A stretch of 64,000 bases of DNA from F23-D06 sp947165685 (GTDB taxonomy: Bacteria; Bacteroidota; Bacteroidia; Bacteroidales; WCHB1-69), in assembly GCA_947165685.1 (NCBI GenBank), contig CAMVBK010000008.1, forward strand, positions 34,808 to 98,807, written 5' to 3'. Within the stretch, counting starts at the first letter, position 1. Every line of letters starts with the position of its first letter. Shown here piece after piece: positions 49,894-58,475 of the stretch. The translations under genes were made by a program, and so were the position numbers. The notes beneath the pieces are model-generated. The model worked only from the letters and a program-made list of their open reading frames with translations. It was not told where the DNA came from and did not search any database.

Positions 49894-49971
49894 TCACTTA
49901 TTCCATAAAATCATTATTACATTTTGTCACTTATTCCATTTTTAAAAACGTAAAATTACCATTTATTCCAT
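49894..49971 (-). promoter_or_regulatory. Three direct repeats with 33/32-bp spacing before the AAA/DUF4143 gene
   Basis: CACTTATTCCAT occurs at 49895-49906 and 49928-49939 and as CATTTATTCCAT at 49960-49971. Spacing is 33 then 32 bp. They sit directly upstream of the -33 box, the position of an activator or a spreading repressor. Confidence 0.75.
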
Positions 49972-49975
49972 TTTT

Positions 49976-50428
49976 CTACACAAAGTTCACCACCCCAAAC
50001 ACCAGATGGCACACCGCAAACACCGTTGCTAATATCACTGCCGGGAGGTTCTTCCGATCGATGGCGAACAGGATGAACGCCAAGCAGGGCGGGAGGGTCA
50101 GCAGGAGGATGACGATGGGACTCACATTGGCCGTGTAATACAACGCCCATCCAATGTAATAGATTGCGACGCAAATAATTATGGCAATAATCAGGGGAGA
50201 AAAGCGAAGTTTGCTGCTGCTCTTATGGATGACGAGACAGAGGCACACGACGGTCAGCACTTGGAACACGGAGCCGATGACGTCCACCACCGGCGTGGCC
50301 GATTCCGCGCGCAGGATGTCGTTCGGTGCGGGGACGGCGAACCAGATGAAGTTGGGGAGCATCACCAGCAGGAAGAGGAGCAAGCCCCACGGGTCGAAGC
50401 CGAAACGGTAGTTTTGTAGTGGTTTCAC
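49976..50428 (-). CDS. Four-helix membrane protein
   Basis: A 150-residue protein with four hydrophobic segments (about residues 13-32, 48-66, 75-95 and 100-145). It starts with GTG at 50428, overlapping the CAT-like gene's stop in GTGA, so the two are coupled. Its last 98 bp are duplicated beyond the AAA/DUF4143 gene (48343-48440). Function unknown; the coupling suggests a shared role with the CAT-like enzyme. Confidence 0.6.
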   Translation of the reverse strand: MKPLQNYRFGFDPWGLLLFLLVMLPNFIWFAVPAPNDILRAESATPVVDVIGSVFQVLTVVCLCLVIHKSSSKLRFSPLIIAIIICVAIYYIGWALYYTANVSPIVILLLTLPPCLAFILFAIDRKNLPAVILATVFAVCHLVFGVVNFV

Positions 50429-51042
50429 AGTGTCTCAACGGTTTTCTGCAACCGCTCCAAAAACCGGGCCGCGTCGCCGCCGTCCATCTGCACGTGGTGG
50501 AACTGGAACGAGACGGGCAGCTTGGTCTTGAACCACTCTTTGCGGTACTTGCCCCACATCACCATCGGGTTGAGGAACTTGTCGGTGTATTGGTTGACGA
50601 TGCAGTCGAGCTCGGTCTGGATCATCGCGGAGGTGCCGACAATCATGTAGCCGTCGAGGAAGCAACTCTCGCACGTCTCCGCCACCTTGGTGGTCAGCGC
50701 GATGTAGTCGCGGTTGAATTGCTGCAAGTCGTCGGTGAAGGGGATGTCGCAGGAGTTGATGCCGCCCTTGCGGTTGCGCACCACCACGTTGACGGCGATC
50801 TGGTCGTAGCGGAAAAGTTTGCCGTCCTCGGGCAGCAGGTGCAGTTCCTCCGTCCCGGAAGCTGTCTTCCCGATGCACCAGCACATCAGCGTGTTGAACT
50901 TGATGCCGCTCTTCCAGCTGGTTCTCAGCAAGTTGCTCACGTTCATCGTCTTCACCAGCGTCACCATCGGCATCGGCGCGGTCATCCACATCTCGAAGGC
51001 GAAGGCGCGTGGGGTTTCCTGGGGTTGTACTTCAGTTTTCAT
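50425..51042 (-). CDS. Chloramphenicol acetyltransferase-like acyltransferase
   Basis: A 205-residue protein of the CAT fold. The catalytic motif FHHVQMDGG (residues 181-189, His 183 and Asp 187) matches the HHxxxDG active site, and the earlier KFNTLMCWCIGKTASGTEEL and YRKEWFKTKLPVSFQ segments match the family. Bacteroidales commonly carry such CAT-like genes unrelated to resistance; substrate is not inferable. Start 51042 was chosen at MKTEVQ; the longer frame is a run-through. It follows a zinc-ribbon gene by 2 bp and precedes a membrane protein by a GTGA overlap. Confidence 0.78.
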   Translation of the reverse strand: MKTEVQPQETPRAFAFEMWMTAPMPMVTLVKTMNVSNLLRTSWKSGIKFNTLMCWCIGKTASGTEELHLLPEDGKLFRYDQIAVNVVVRNRKGGINSCDIPFTDDLQQFNRDYIALTTKVAETCESCFLDGYMIVGTSAMIQTELDCIVNQYTDKFLNPMVMWGKYRKEWFKTKLPVSFQFHHVQMDGGDAARFLERLQKTVETL

Positions 51043-51044
51043 AC

Positions 51045-51626
51045 TTATCTTTTTTTGAAAATCACCAACTCGGCATCCGCGCCATCCTTGCCGTACTCGC
51101 TCACGAGGATGTGGTGTTCGTCGCAGGCGATACCGAAGCAACGGCCGTTATCGATTTCCACTTGCGTGCCCCAATAGGTGGCGTTGTCGTTGAGGAGTTT
51201 CACTTTGTTTCCGTTGATGGTGTACTCCAAATTGATGAACGAGCCTTGCAACACGAAAAGGTTTTCGATTTTTGGCATACCGTTGATGCCGAGCGCATTC
51301 ACCTCATCGATCAGTTGTTGCTTGATGGGTGAGGTGGCGTGCGGGAGCTGGTCGGCGGGCAGTTGCCAACGCTTGAGGCTGGGGTAGTACTGACGCAGAA
51401 CCTCCTTGTATGCCTCTCGGCTAAGGCTTTGGCCGGTGTTCTTGTTGTACTCCTCCACGAATTGGCTACAGAACTCCACCATCTCTTCCATCGTGAAGTC
51501 GCCGGTGAACGCACCGTCCTTATAACAGTAAATGCAGTATTCTTCGTTTTTGCTCCCATCGGTGTTGGTGCCGAGGATCTCGTTTGTGAGCGGCATTCCG
51601 CAGCTCTGACAAAATTTCTGTTCCAT
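51045..51626 (-). CDS. Zinc-ribbon protein with unknown C-terminal domain
   Basis: A 193-residue cytoplasmic protein. The N-terminus is a putative zinc ribbon: MEQKFCQSCGMPLTNEILGT and EEYCIYCYKDGAFTGDFTME (C6/C9 and C31/C34 pairs). A helical segment and a C-terminal beta domain (YTINGNKVKLLNDNATYWGT, EHHILVSEYG) follow. Such zinc-ribbon-first proteins often sit before acetyltransferase genes. It starts an operon with the CAT-like gene. Confidence 0.68.
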   Translation of the reverse strand: MEQKFCQSCGMPLTNEILGTNTDGSKNEEYCIYCYKDGAFTGDFTMEEMVEFCSQFVEEYNKNTGQSLSREAYKEVLRQYYPSLKRWQLPADQLPHATSPIKQQLIDEVNALGINGMPKIENLFVLQGSFINLEYTINGNKVKLLNDNATYWGTQVEIDNGRCFGIACDEHHILVSEYGKDGADAELVIFKKR

Positions 51627-51637
51627 TATTTATTACT

Positions 51638-51805
51638 TTACTCTTTCTTGTTTTTAAACAAGGAGACAGCCAAGCAGGCCAGGCCTACGCCCAGAAACAA
51701 CATCCCTGTTTCCTGATCCAGTTTCTTCAAAACGGACAATACTATGACCGCGACACCCATGGCAAGAGCAACCGCCCTGAAAATCAAATTGATAATCTTT
51801 TTCAT
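51638..51805 (-). CDS. Small two-helix membrane protein
   Basis: A 55-residue protein with two hydrophobic segments (MKKIINLIFRAVALAMGVAV and ETGMLFLGVGLACLAVSLF) separated by a short polar turn. The ATG at 51805 follows an A/T-rich leader. Unknown function; the gene may be co-transcribed with the zinc-ribbon protein. Confidence 0.5.
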   Translation of the reverse strand: MKKIINLIFRAVALAMGVAVIVLSVLKKLDQETGMLFLGVGLACLAVSLFKNKKE

Positions 51806-51967
51806 TTTATATATTTTTGGTTTAAACGATAATGCTTTTGTTAACAACAATGTATGTCAAAATGGCGAGGATGGCAAACAATTTCTTTTTATTTCCCGGT
51901 ACAGAGACGCTGTTTTGTCTTTTTAGCATTGCGGTATTTGGCCTGGACGATTTCGCAGTGGCATACG

Positions 51968-52735
51968 TTATTGTCCGTTGCCTCGCATCATCTCAGACAC
52001 CGTAACCTTCGGATGGTGGTACTGATGTCCTTTCGGAGTGGGCTTGCGGCTGAGTTCCACGGCCTGCTGCGGGCAGAAGTGGACGCAGGCGAGGCATTGC
52101 GTGCAATGTTCCCCGCACCGAGCCTTGCCATCGGCGACGACAATGTTCCCCTGCGGACAGACTTTGGCGCAGATGCCGCATCCAATGCACTTCTCCACAT
52201 TGACGGCCGGAGTGAGCATCGGCAGGGTGCGGCGCTGCACAGCCGGCATGGCGCACAACGCCCCGACAGGCCCCCACCAGGCGTAATGCAGGCAATGCGT
52301 CTCCGCCTTCACCTCCTCCATGATGCGCTCCAACCGCGGCGCAAATTTCCCGAATTTCCACACCTGGTCGTTGGGATTGCGCCCGAAACCCACCGCACTG
52401 TTGTCAGGAACACGGATTTTCTGGCTGTAGTCCAACCGTAAACCCTTGTCTGCCAAAACCTTTTTCGCCCACCATATCGCGTTGCCTGCCTGAGCGCCGC
52501 AAGGGATGACGATGAACGTGTAGGCCTCCCGAGGCAGCTGAAGACGCGGCAGCAACTCTTTCACGGCATTGGGCGCGTTGAACCAATAGCACGGATAGAC
52601 GAATCCGATGCGTTTCTCCTGCGTGAGGTCGTGGTTGACCGCCTCTTCAAACGAAATCACACTGTCACCAAGTCCATCGGCCAATTGACGACTTATTGCA
52701 AGGCTGTTGCCTGTCCCGGAAAAGTAAATTATCAT
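51968..52735 (-). CDS. EFR1-family flavodoxin/ferredoxin protein
   Basis: A 255-residue protein combining an N-terminal flavodoxin-like domain (MIIYFSGTGNSLAISRQLAD, the FMN phosphate loop) with a C-terminal di-[4Fe-4S] ferredoxin domain: CIGCGICAKVCPQGNI and CTQCLACVHFCPQQAVELS. This is the EFR1 (electron bifurcation-type redox) architecture of anaerobes. The start 52735 begins at the flavodoxin strand; a 12-residue N-terminal extension is not likely. It faces the porin-like gene across a 106-bp gap with a TACATTTG box for that gene. Confidence 0.85.
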   Translation of the reverse strand: MIIYFSGTGNSLAISRQLADGLGDSVISFEEAVNHDLTQEKRIGFVYPCYWFNAPNAVKELLPRLQLPREAYTFIVIPCGAQAGNAIWWAKKVLADKGLRLDYSQKIRVPDNSAVGFGRNPNDQVWKFGKFAPRLERIMEEVKAETHCLHYAWWGPVGALCAMPAVQRRTLPMLTPAVNVEKCIGCGICAKVCPQGNIVVADGKARCGEHCTQCLACVHFCPQQAVELSRKPTPKGHQYHHPKVTVSEMMRGNGQ

Positions 52736-52804
52736 AATTCGTAAGTTAAATCCGGCGGCGAAAATACACAAAATCCGAATGCGTACGAGTATTCGGATTT
52801 TGTG

Positions 52805-52812
52805 TACATTTG
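52805..52812 (+). promoter_or_regulatory. -7 box (TACATTTG) of the porin-like gene
   Basis: TACATTTG 29 bp before the start at 52842; no convincing -33 partner. Confidence 0.5.
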
Positions 52813-52841
52813 CCGCTTCTTTTTAATGTAAACTTATTCTT

Positions 52842-53525
52842 ATGAAAAGAAACATTTTGTTGAAATGGTTTGCCGTGGTGTTGATGAGCAGTGTCGCATT
52901 GACCGTTAATGCCCAATGGTCGCTGGGTATCAAAGGCGGATGGGATTACACCTCCATCACCCGTTCCAATGCAGGACGCATTGACGAAACACACTCTCCA
53001 TTAAGTGGTTACGATGTTGGAATCCAGGCTCGCTATGGTTTTACCGACTGGTTCGCCCTCCGTGCCGACCTCAGCGTGATGCGCCGTTCGCACCGCATGG
53101 ACCGACACCTCAATTACTTAGACTCCCTCTACACGGAGCACCACAACCTCTACCTGATGCTGCCCGTGCTGGCCGATTTCTCCTTCGGCGGCGAGCATTT
53201 CCGCGGCCACGCAATGCTCGGTGGCTATGTCGGGTATTGGCTGCAAGAACGAAGAAAAGGCAAAACATATTGGATGACAGACTATTACGTATTCTTCGAT
53301 GATTTCAATGAAGTGCGCGAGTTCACGAGCGAAGATCGCCGTTTCAATGCCGGCCTCGTTGGCGGTGTCGGGCTGAGTTATCTCATCAACGAGCACTGGG
53401 GACTCAACCTCGACGCAATCTACTACTACGACCTCGTCAGCCACCGCCGCAGCTCCCCGCACCTCCGCGACCCACGCTACCTTAATACCCTGTCTGTCAC
53501 CTTCGGCGCATCTTATACTTTTTAA
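52842..53525 (+). CDS. Outer-membrane beta-barrel (porin-like) protein
   Basis: A 227-residue exported protein with signal peptide MKRNILLKWFAVVLMSSVAL (cleavage near VNAQ) and an OMP_b-brl-like barrel: alternating hydrophobic strands such as WSLGIKGGWDYTSI, YDVGIQARYGFTDWFALRAD and RFNAGLVGGVGLSYLINE, ending with an aromatic C-terminal strand SVTFGASYTF. This matches small PF13568-type barrels of Bacteroidota outer membranes. Role (transport or structure) not known. Confidence 0.75.
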   Translation: MKRNILLKWFAVVLMSSVALTVNAQWSLGIKGGWDYTSITRSNAGRIDETHSPLSGYDVGIQARYGFTDWFALRADLSVMRRSHRMDRHLNYLDSLYTEHHNLYLMLPVLADFSFGGEHFRGHAMLGGYVGYWLQERRKGKTYWMTDYYVFFDDFNEVREFTSEDRRFNAGLVGGVGLSYLINEHWGLNLDAIYYYDLVSHRRSSPHLRDPRYLNTLSVTFGASYTF

Positions 53526-53615
53526 AACATCTTCCTTAAGCAGCCCCGAAGGGGCAAGACGCGCGAAGCGCAGTGCAAGGACAACATCCAAAATAAAAAT
53601 CAAAACCAAAATAAA

Positions 53616-54881
53616 ATGAAAAAAGTCATCACAATAGCAGCAATAATAGCCCTGATAGGCACCTCCTGCCGCAAACAAGCCGACTACATGCCCTATATCG
53701 GGGAAAACGGCGAGTTAGCCTACAGCACCTACGCCGAACAGTTCGACTACCTTTGGAAAGCCCTCAGCACGGGCTACGTCTTTTGGGATGTCGATACCAC
53801 GGATTGGGACGCGATGTATGACCGTTATTATCCTGCCTTCCATGAACTTGACAAAAAGTACGAGCAGGTTGGTTATGTGAAAACGGAGGAGTTGGAACAG
53901 CTTTACACCAAAATCGTGGGCGGTTTGGTTGACCACCATTTGGTTTTCCGGGTGAGAAATCTCCATCCGGCTCCCGATGACTCTGATTCTTACATTGTTA
54001 TCCGTCCTTCGAGTCTGGAACTTCCCACCCGCGACTACTATTACGAGCCGGCCAGCGACGAAAACCAAGGAATCCAGAATTTCCTGCAAAATATTGAAAA
54101 TCAATATACTGTAGAAACTCACGAGTCATGCTTGGCGTATGCGCCCGAATTAGGGATGTTTATCACTTACCATTATATCCTCTTCAAGCTCCCAGACGGG
54201 CGGAAGATTCCCTACCTGTGGCAGTCATCGGCCGCTATTACGCCGGTGATGCTGCAGAACGGTGAAGGAGCGCAGCTGCTCGACCACTACTTCCGGGCCA
54301 TCGTGGAGACCCCGCGCAGCGAGCTCGCCGGCATCATCCTCGACAACCGCTGCAACCGCGGCGGCTACCAGGACGACCTCGACTACCTCATCGGCAACTA
54401 CCTCAACGAACGTACCGAGATTATGAAGACCCGCTACAAGGAGGGTCCCGGACGTTACGAATACTCCGTATGGACCCCGTACTACATCGACCCGAACAAA
54501 CGTTACCATCGTGACATCACCGCCGAGAACATCCCATACGTGATTCTCTGCGACATTCACTCGGTGAGTATGGGCGAAATCGAACCGATGAGCATCAAGG
54601 CTGTGCTACCTACCGCGCACACCATCGGCGAGCGCACGCACGGCGGCACCGGCCCGTTGCAGGACGCTAACCGCATTGACCTCAACTACGGCGGACCATT
54701 CGGAACCTCAGATCTGTCGGAGGGTCACTATGTCTATACTTCCACCTTTGAGGCGCAAATCGGCGGCAAAGTGTGGGAAGGCATTGGCCACACCCCCGAC
54801 GAAATCGTCCTTCGCAAAGACCACAACGGCGACTTCCGCCCGCAACTGGACGCAGCGCTCCTGTATATTCAGAATCGGTAA
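53616..54881 (+). CDS. S41-family serine peptidase, lipoprotein
   Basis: A 421-residue lipoprotein (MKKVITIAAIIALIGTSC, Cys 18) with a C-terminal S41 peptidase domain. The catalytic Ser is S318 in HSVSMGEIEPM, in the expected position of the family, with the preceding YVILCDI strand. IGERTHGGTGP follows. The mid region ELAGIILDNRCNRGGYQDDL holds the DxRxNxGG pattern. No PDZ is apparent. Such enzymes cleave C-terminal segments of exported proteins. A SAM-like or unknown domain fills residues 30-190. Confidence 0.8.
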   Translation: MKKVITIAAIIALIGTSCRKQADYMPYIGENGELAYSTYAEQFDYLWKALSTGYVFWDVDTTDWDAMYDRYYPAFHELDKKYEQVGYVKTEELEQLYTKIVGGLVDHHLVFRVRNLHPAPDDSDSYIVIRPSSLELPTRDYYYEPASDENQGIQNFLQNIENQYTVETHESCLAYAPELGMFITYHYILFKLPDGRKIPYLWQSSAAITPVMLQNGEGAQLLDHYFRAIVETPRSELAGIILDNRCNRGGYQDDLDYLIGNYLNERTEIMKTRYKEGPGRYEYSVWTPYYIDPNKRYHRDITAENIPYVILCDIHSVSMGEIEPMSIKAVLPTAHTIGERTHGGTGPLQDANRIDLNYGGPFGTSDLSEGHYVYTSTFEAQIGGKVWEGIGHTPDEIVLRKDHNGDFRPQLDAALLYIQNR

Positions 54882-54885
54882 CAAT

Positions 54886-55530
54886 GACAATAACTATGAC
54901 TATAACTTATGACCATGACTATAACTTATGACTATAACTATGGTGTTGCTGTTATTGTTATTTTATTCAAGTTTCGCAAGCTCTTCTCACCCTGCTTGCA
55001 GTAGGGATTTCAGTGTTAACACTTTTGTAAACAATTGATTTTCAATAATCAACTTCGACATCACGTTTTCCTCGTCCAGCCCAAACTGGTCCGGCAATCA
55101 CTGACTGCCTGGCAATGCTGGCAGGCCGTCAGGTTTGCCGGGCTCGGTAGGAACGGACGGTCGCGAAGGGAGACGCATGCCGTTAGGTGTGCGGGGAGGG
55201 GCTATTGTTTCATCTCCTTCTGCCCTAACGGGCTGTGCCGCGAGCATCAAGAGGCATCCACCAACGCCTCAAGGGGCATCCGCCCCTGCTCATGATTGGG
55301 ATTTTATGCCTCCATGACGTTGAAGAAACGCTAAATGTATGGGTCTGCAACACACAACCGCGCAACCGGGATAGCCCTACTGCAAGCAAACAAAGAAAAA
55401 CTTGCGAAACTTGAATAGTTTATAGTCATTGTTATAGTTTATAGTCATTGTTATAGTTTATGGTCATTGTCATAGTTTATGGTCATTGTCATAGTTTATG
55501 GTCATTGTCATAGTTTATGGTCATTGTCAA
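54886..55530. repeat. Inverted-repeat-bounded element with internal tandem repeats
   Basis: Left arm (54886-55006) and right arm (55375-55530) are inverted copies: TTCAAGTTTCGCAAG (54966-54980) with CTTGCGAAACTTGAA (55401-55415), and GCTTGCAGTAGGG (54994-55006) with CCCTACTGCAAGC (55375-55387). Outside these lie tandem units, ACTATAACTTATG on the left and TATAGTTTATGGTCATTG (18 bp, about six times) on the right. The 370-bp centre has no credible gene. It resembles a MITE-like element. Confidence 0.7.
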
Positions 55531-55538
55531 AAAAAATG

Positions 55539-55546
55539 TACCTTTG
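55539..55546 (+). promoter_or_regulatory. -7 box (TACCTTTG) of the aminopeptidase gene
   Basis: TACCTTTG lies 42 bp before the start 55589 and directly after the tandem repeats. Confidence 0.55.
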
Positions 55547-55588
55547 CCGTCCCTTTTTCGAAGTAGAATAACAAAAACGTTAAATAGT

Positions 55589-56986
55589 ATGAACCCCTTA
55601 TTTGAACCCCAAGTTTATCAGAACAGAAGAGAGAAATTGACGGCGACCGTCAAGAGCGGCATTGCCGTGTTTTTGGGCAACCACGAAGCCCCGATGAACT
55701 ATCCCGACAACACCTATAACTTCCGTCAGGACAGCGATTTCCTCTATTTCTTTGGACTTTCCATCGCCGACATTGCCGCCGTCATCGACTTCGATGCGCA
55801 CCAGTCCATCATTTTCGGCAATGATTTCACCATTGACGACATCATCTGGATGGGCGACCAGCCGACGATTGCCTCTTTGGCCGAAAAAGTGGGCGTGACG
55901 GAGACCCGCCCGTTCGCGCAACTGGCTGAATTTATCCATCAGGCGCAGGCGCAGGGCCGCAAGGTCCATTTCACCCCGCAATATCGCGGAGACAACCAAA
56001 TCCTGATGGCAAACCTCACCGGCGTGGACGTCAACCACATTCGCGAGGCGGCTTCGTTGGACCTTATCATGGGCATCGTGAACCTCCGTTCCGCGAAAGA
56101 GCAGTGCGAAATCGACGAGATGGACAAGGCCTGTGAAATCGGTGTGAAGATGCACACCGCCGTGATGCGCCGCTGTGTGGAAGGCGAATCCGAACGCGAG
56201 CTGGCCGGTCTGGCCGAGGGCATCGCCCTGTCGTTCGGCAACGGCATCTCCTTCCCGGTCATCCTCTCCCAGCACGGCGAGACGCTGCACAACCACCTGC
56301 ACAACGGCACGCTGAAGGCCGGTAACATGCTGCTGATGGATGCCGGCGCGGAAGGTTTGATGAACTATTGCTCCGACTACACGCGCACCATGCCCGTGAA
56401 CGGTAAGTTCACCCAAAAACAGCAGGAAATCTACGAAATCGTGCTGAAAGCCAACCTGGATGCCATCAATGCGGCACACCCGGGCCTATACAACAAAGAG
56501 CTGCACCGTCTTTCCTGCGAAGTTATCGCTCAGGGACTGAAGGATCTGGGACTGATGAAGGGCGATGTGAAAGAGGCTGTGGAATTAGGTGCGCACGCCC
56601 TGTTCATGGTACACGGTCTGGGTCACCAAATCGGTCTCGATGTGCACGATATGGAAGGCTTGGGCCAGATTTATGTCGGCTATGACGACACCGTTCGCCC
56701 GAGCAGCATCTTCGGGTGGGCATCGCTGCGCATGGCCCGCGAGCTGAAACCGGGTTTCGTGGTCTCCATCGAGCCGGGCATCTATTTCATCCCGCATTTG
56801 ATCGACATCTGGAAGAAAGAACGCAAGTTCGAACAGTTCATCAACTACGATGTGGTGGAGAAATACCGCGACTTCGGCGGCATCCGCATCGAGGACGACC
56901 TGCTGATCACCGAGACCGGTCACCGCGTGCTCGGTCCGCACCTGCCCAAAGGTGTGAATGAGCTAGCCGCAATCATCGGGAAGTAA
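55589..56986 (+). CDS. pepP: Xaa-Pro aminopeptidase (M24B)
   Basis: A 465-residue aminopeptidase P. The N-terminal creatinase-like domain (NPLFEPQVYQNRREKLTATV) is followed by a pita-bread domain with the five metal ligands: MDAGAEGLMNYCSDYTRT (two Asp), HGLGHQIGLDVHDMEG (His), SIEPGIYF (Glu) and GGIRIEDDLLITETG (Glu). It cleaves N-terminal residues before proline with a di-manganese centre. No signal peptide, so cytoplasmic. The start 55589 was chosen by homology of the N-terminus. A perfect terminator follows. Confidence 0.92.
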   Translation: MNPLFEPQVYQNRREKLTATVKSGIAVFLGNHEAPMNYPDNTYNFRQDSDFLYFFGLSIADIAAVIDFDAHQSIIFGNDFTIDDIIWMGDQPTIASLAEKVGVTETRPFAQLAEFIHQAQAQGRKVHFTPQYRGDNQILMANLTGVDVNHIREAASLDLIMGIVNLRSAKEQCEIDEMDKACEIGVKMHTAVMRRCVEGESERELAGLAEGIALSFGNGISFPVILSQHGETLHNHLHNGTLKAGNMLLMDAGAEGLMNYCSDYTRTMPVNGKFTQKQQEIYEIVLKANLDAINAAHPGLYNKELHRLSCEVIAQGLKDLGLMKGDVKEAVELGAHALFMVHGLGHQIGLDVHDMEGLGQIYVGYDDTVRPSSIFGWASLRMARELKPGFVVSIEPGIYFIPHLIDIWKKERKFEQFINYDVVEKYRDFGGIRIEDDLLITETGHRVLGPHLPKGVNELAAIIGK

Positions 56987-57003
56987 CTCTCCCGCCATGA
57001 CAT

Positions 57004-57036
57004 TCAGGCTCCGCGTTCATCTGCGGAGCCTTTTTT
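57004..57036 (+). terminator. Intrinsic terminator after pepP
   Basis: GGCTCCGC (57007-57014) pairs with GCGGAGCC (57023-57030), followed by TTTTTT. Confidence 0.85.
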
Positions 57037-57116
57037 ATAAATGTCGTTTTACCGTGTTACCCACAAATCGTAGAAATTTCTTACTTTTGCCGTCAGAATA
57101 AATCAACAATAAGTAT

Positions 57117-58448
57117 ATGCAAACGAACCCGATACACGTCGTTCACACGCAAGCCGGCACATTCCGTGGATTTGTGGCAGACGGATGCCGGCAGTTTCTC
57201 GGCATTCGCTACGCCACCTCTGAACGGTATGCTCCGCCCGTGTCCTACTCCTACGGGAACGAGACGCACGATTGCAGCACCCCTGCCCCGTTCCCGGTTC
57301 AGCTCACCTCCGTTATAGAACTGAAACTCACGGGGATACACTACGAGGATTTGCCGCAAGAGGAAAGTTGCCAGTACCTCTCCATCGCTGTTCCCGAGGA
57401 CGCCACATCGGATAGCCGGTTGCCGGTTATGGTCTGGTACTACGGGGGCTCTTACCGCAATGGCGGCTGCGACAACGAATTTTACGACCGCACGGTACTC
57501 GCAAACGAGAACGGGGTCATCGTGGTGGGAATCAACTACCGTCTCTCGCTCCTGGGATTCGTCAAGAACCGCGAAGGAGGCTTTGCCAACAACGGATTGT
57601 TGGACGCTGTCGAGGGTCTGCGGTGGGTGAACGCCAACATTGCGGCATTTGGAGGCGACCCGGCCAACATCACCATTTTCGGCGAATCGGCCGGCGGCGA
57701 CTTGGTGCGCTGCATCATGCTCTCCGAAGGCACCGACGGACTTTACCGCCGCGCCATCATCCAAAGCGACCCGATGGGCACGCTGACGAACCGCGAGGAA
57801 ATGGAGCGCAAGATCTTGGACGAGCTCAACGAACTTCCATTAGACGCACCCGTGGAACGGATTCTCGAAACGCAGAGGTCCATCACGAGCCATGTCACCG
57901 AACGTAGCTTGGCCAAACACATGATTTTCGCGCCGCATTCGGGCATCTATCCTTTGCCAACCCAAGACAACGAGGAGAAACGTTGGCGCGAGGTCGCCCC
58001 GAAGCACGACCTCATCATCGGAACGAACGCCCGTGAGGCGGCCACCTACATCGGCGGCAACAAGCCGGCGAGCATTCTGGACCGCTTTTTCTTGACACGC
58101 TGGTTGATCGAGCTGGTTTTGCACAACAAGACCATGGCTATCTTCACCACTCCGACCCAGAAATTTGCAAAGCTTTATGCCGATTGTGGCGGAAAAGTCT
58201 ATCTCTATTCGTTTTTTTGGCGCAAAGACGAACATGTAATCGGGGCCGGGCACATTACGGAGCTTGCGCTGCTGTTCGGCGGGAAGGGTGTGGAAGGCAC
58301 GCTGATGGCGCAAGGGCTTTCCGGACGCGATTTTCTCGAATGCGGCAAGCCCCTGCGCCGGATATGGACAGACTTCGCCAAGTGTGGACAATTATCCACC
58401 GCGAAGGTCAACGGAATGATTGAACTTACAGAAGTAACAGGACAATAA
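57117..58448 (+). CDS. Carboxylesterase, type B
   Basis: A 443-residue esterase of the carboxylesterase/lipase family. The oxyanion region PVMVWYYGGSYRNGGCDNEF is in place, the nucleophile elbow is FGESAGG (Ser 191), and the expected Glu/His region FFWRKDEHVIGAGHITELAL follows. No signal peptide. A TACTTTTG box (57082-57089) precedes it. Substrate unknown. The gene ends 28 bp before the chromate transporter pair. Confidence 0.83.
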   Translation: MQTNPIHVVHTQAGTFRGFVADGCRQFLGIRYATSERYAPPVSYSYGNETHDCSTPAPFPVQLTSVIELKLTGIHYEDLPQEESCQYLSIAVPEDATSDSRLPVMVWYYGGSYRNGGCDNEFYDRTVLANENGVIVVGINYRLSLLGFVKNREGGFANNGLLDAVEGLRWVNANIAAFGGDPANITIFGESAGGDLVRCIMLSEGTDGLYRRAIIQSDPMGTLTNREEMERKILDELNELPLDAPVERILETQRSITSHVTERSLAKHMIFAPHSGIYPLPTQDNEEKRWREVAPKHDLIIGTNAREAATYIGGNKPASILDRFFLTRWLIELVLHNKTMAIFTTPTQKFAKLYADCGGKVYLYSFFWRKDEHVIGAGHITELALLFGGKGVEGTLMAQGLSGRDFLECGKPLRRIWTDFAKCGQLSTAKVNGMIELTEVTGQ

Positions 58449-58475
58449 CACAATAAGAGTACTTTTGCCGTTGCT

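Noticed and set aside
50425..51042. Chloramphenicol resistance gene
   Set aside because: CAT-like proteins of this type are widespread in Bacteroidales without resistance; the catalytic motif alone does not justify the claim.
54886..55530. Possible CRISPR array (tandem 13-18-bp units)
   Set aside because: Units are contiguous with no unique spacers of the expected size, and there are no cas genes in the window.
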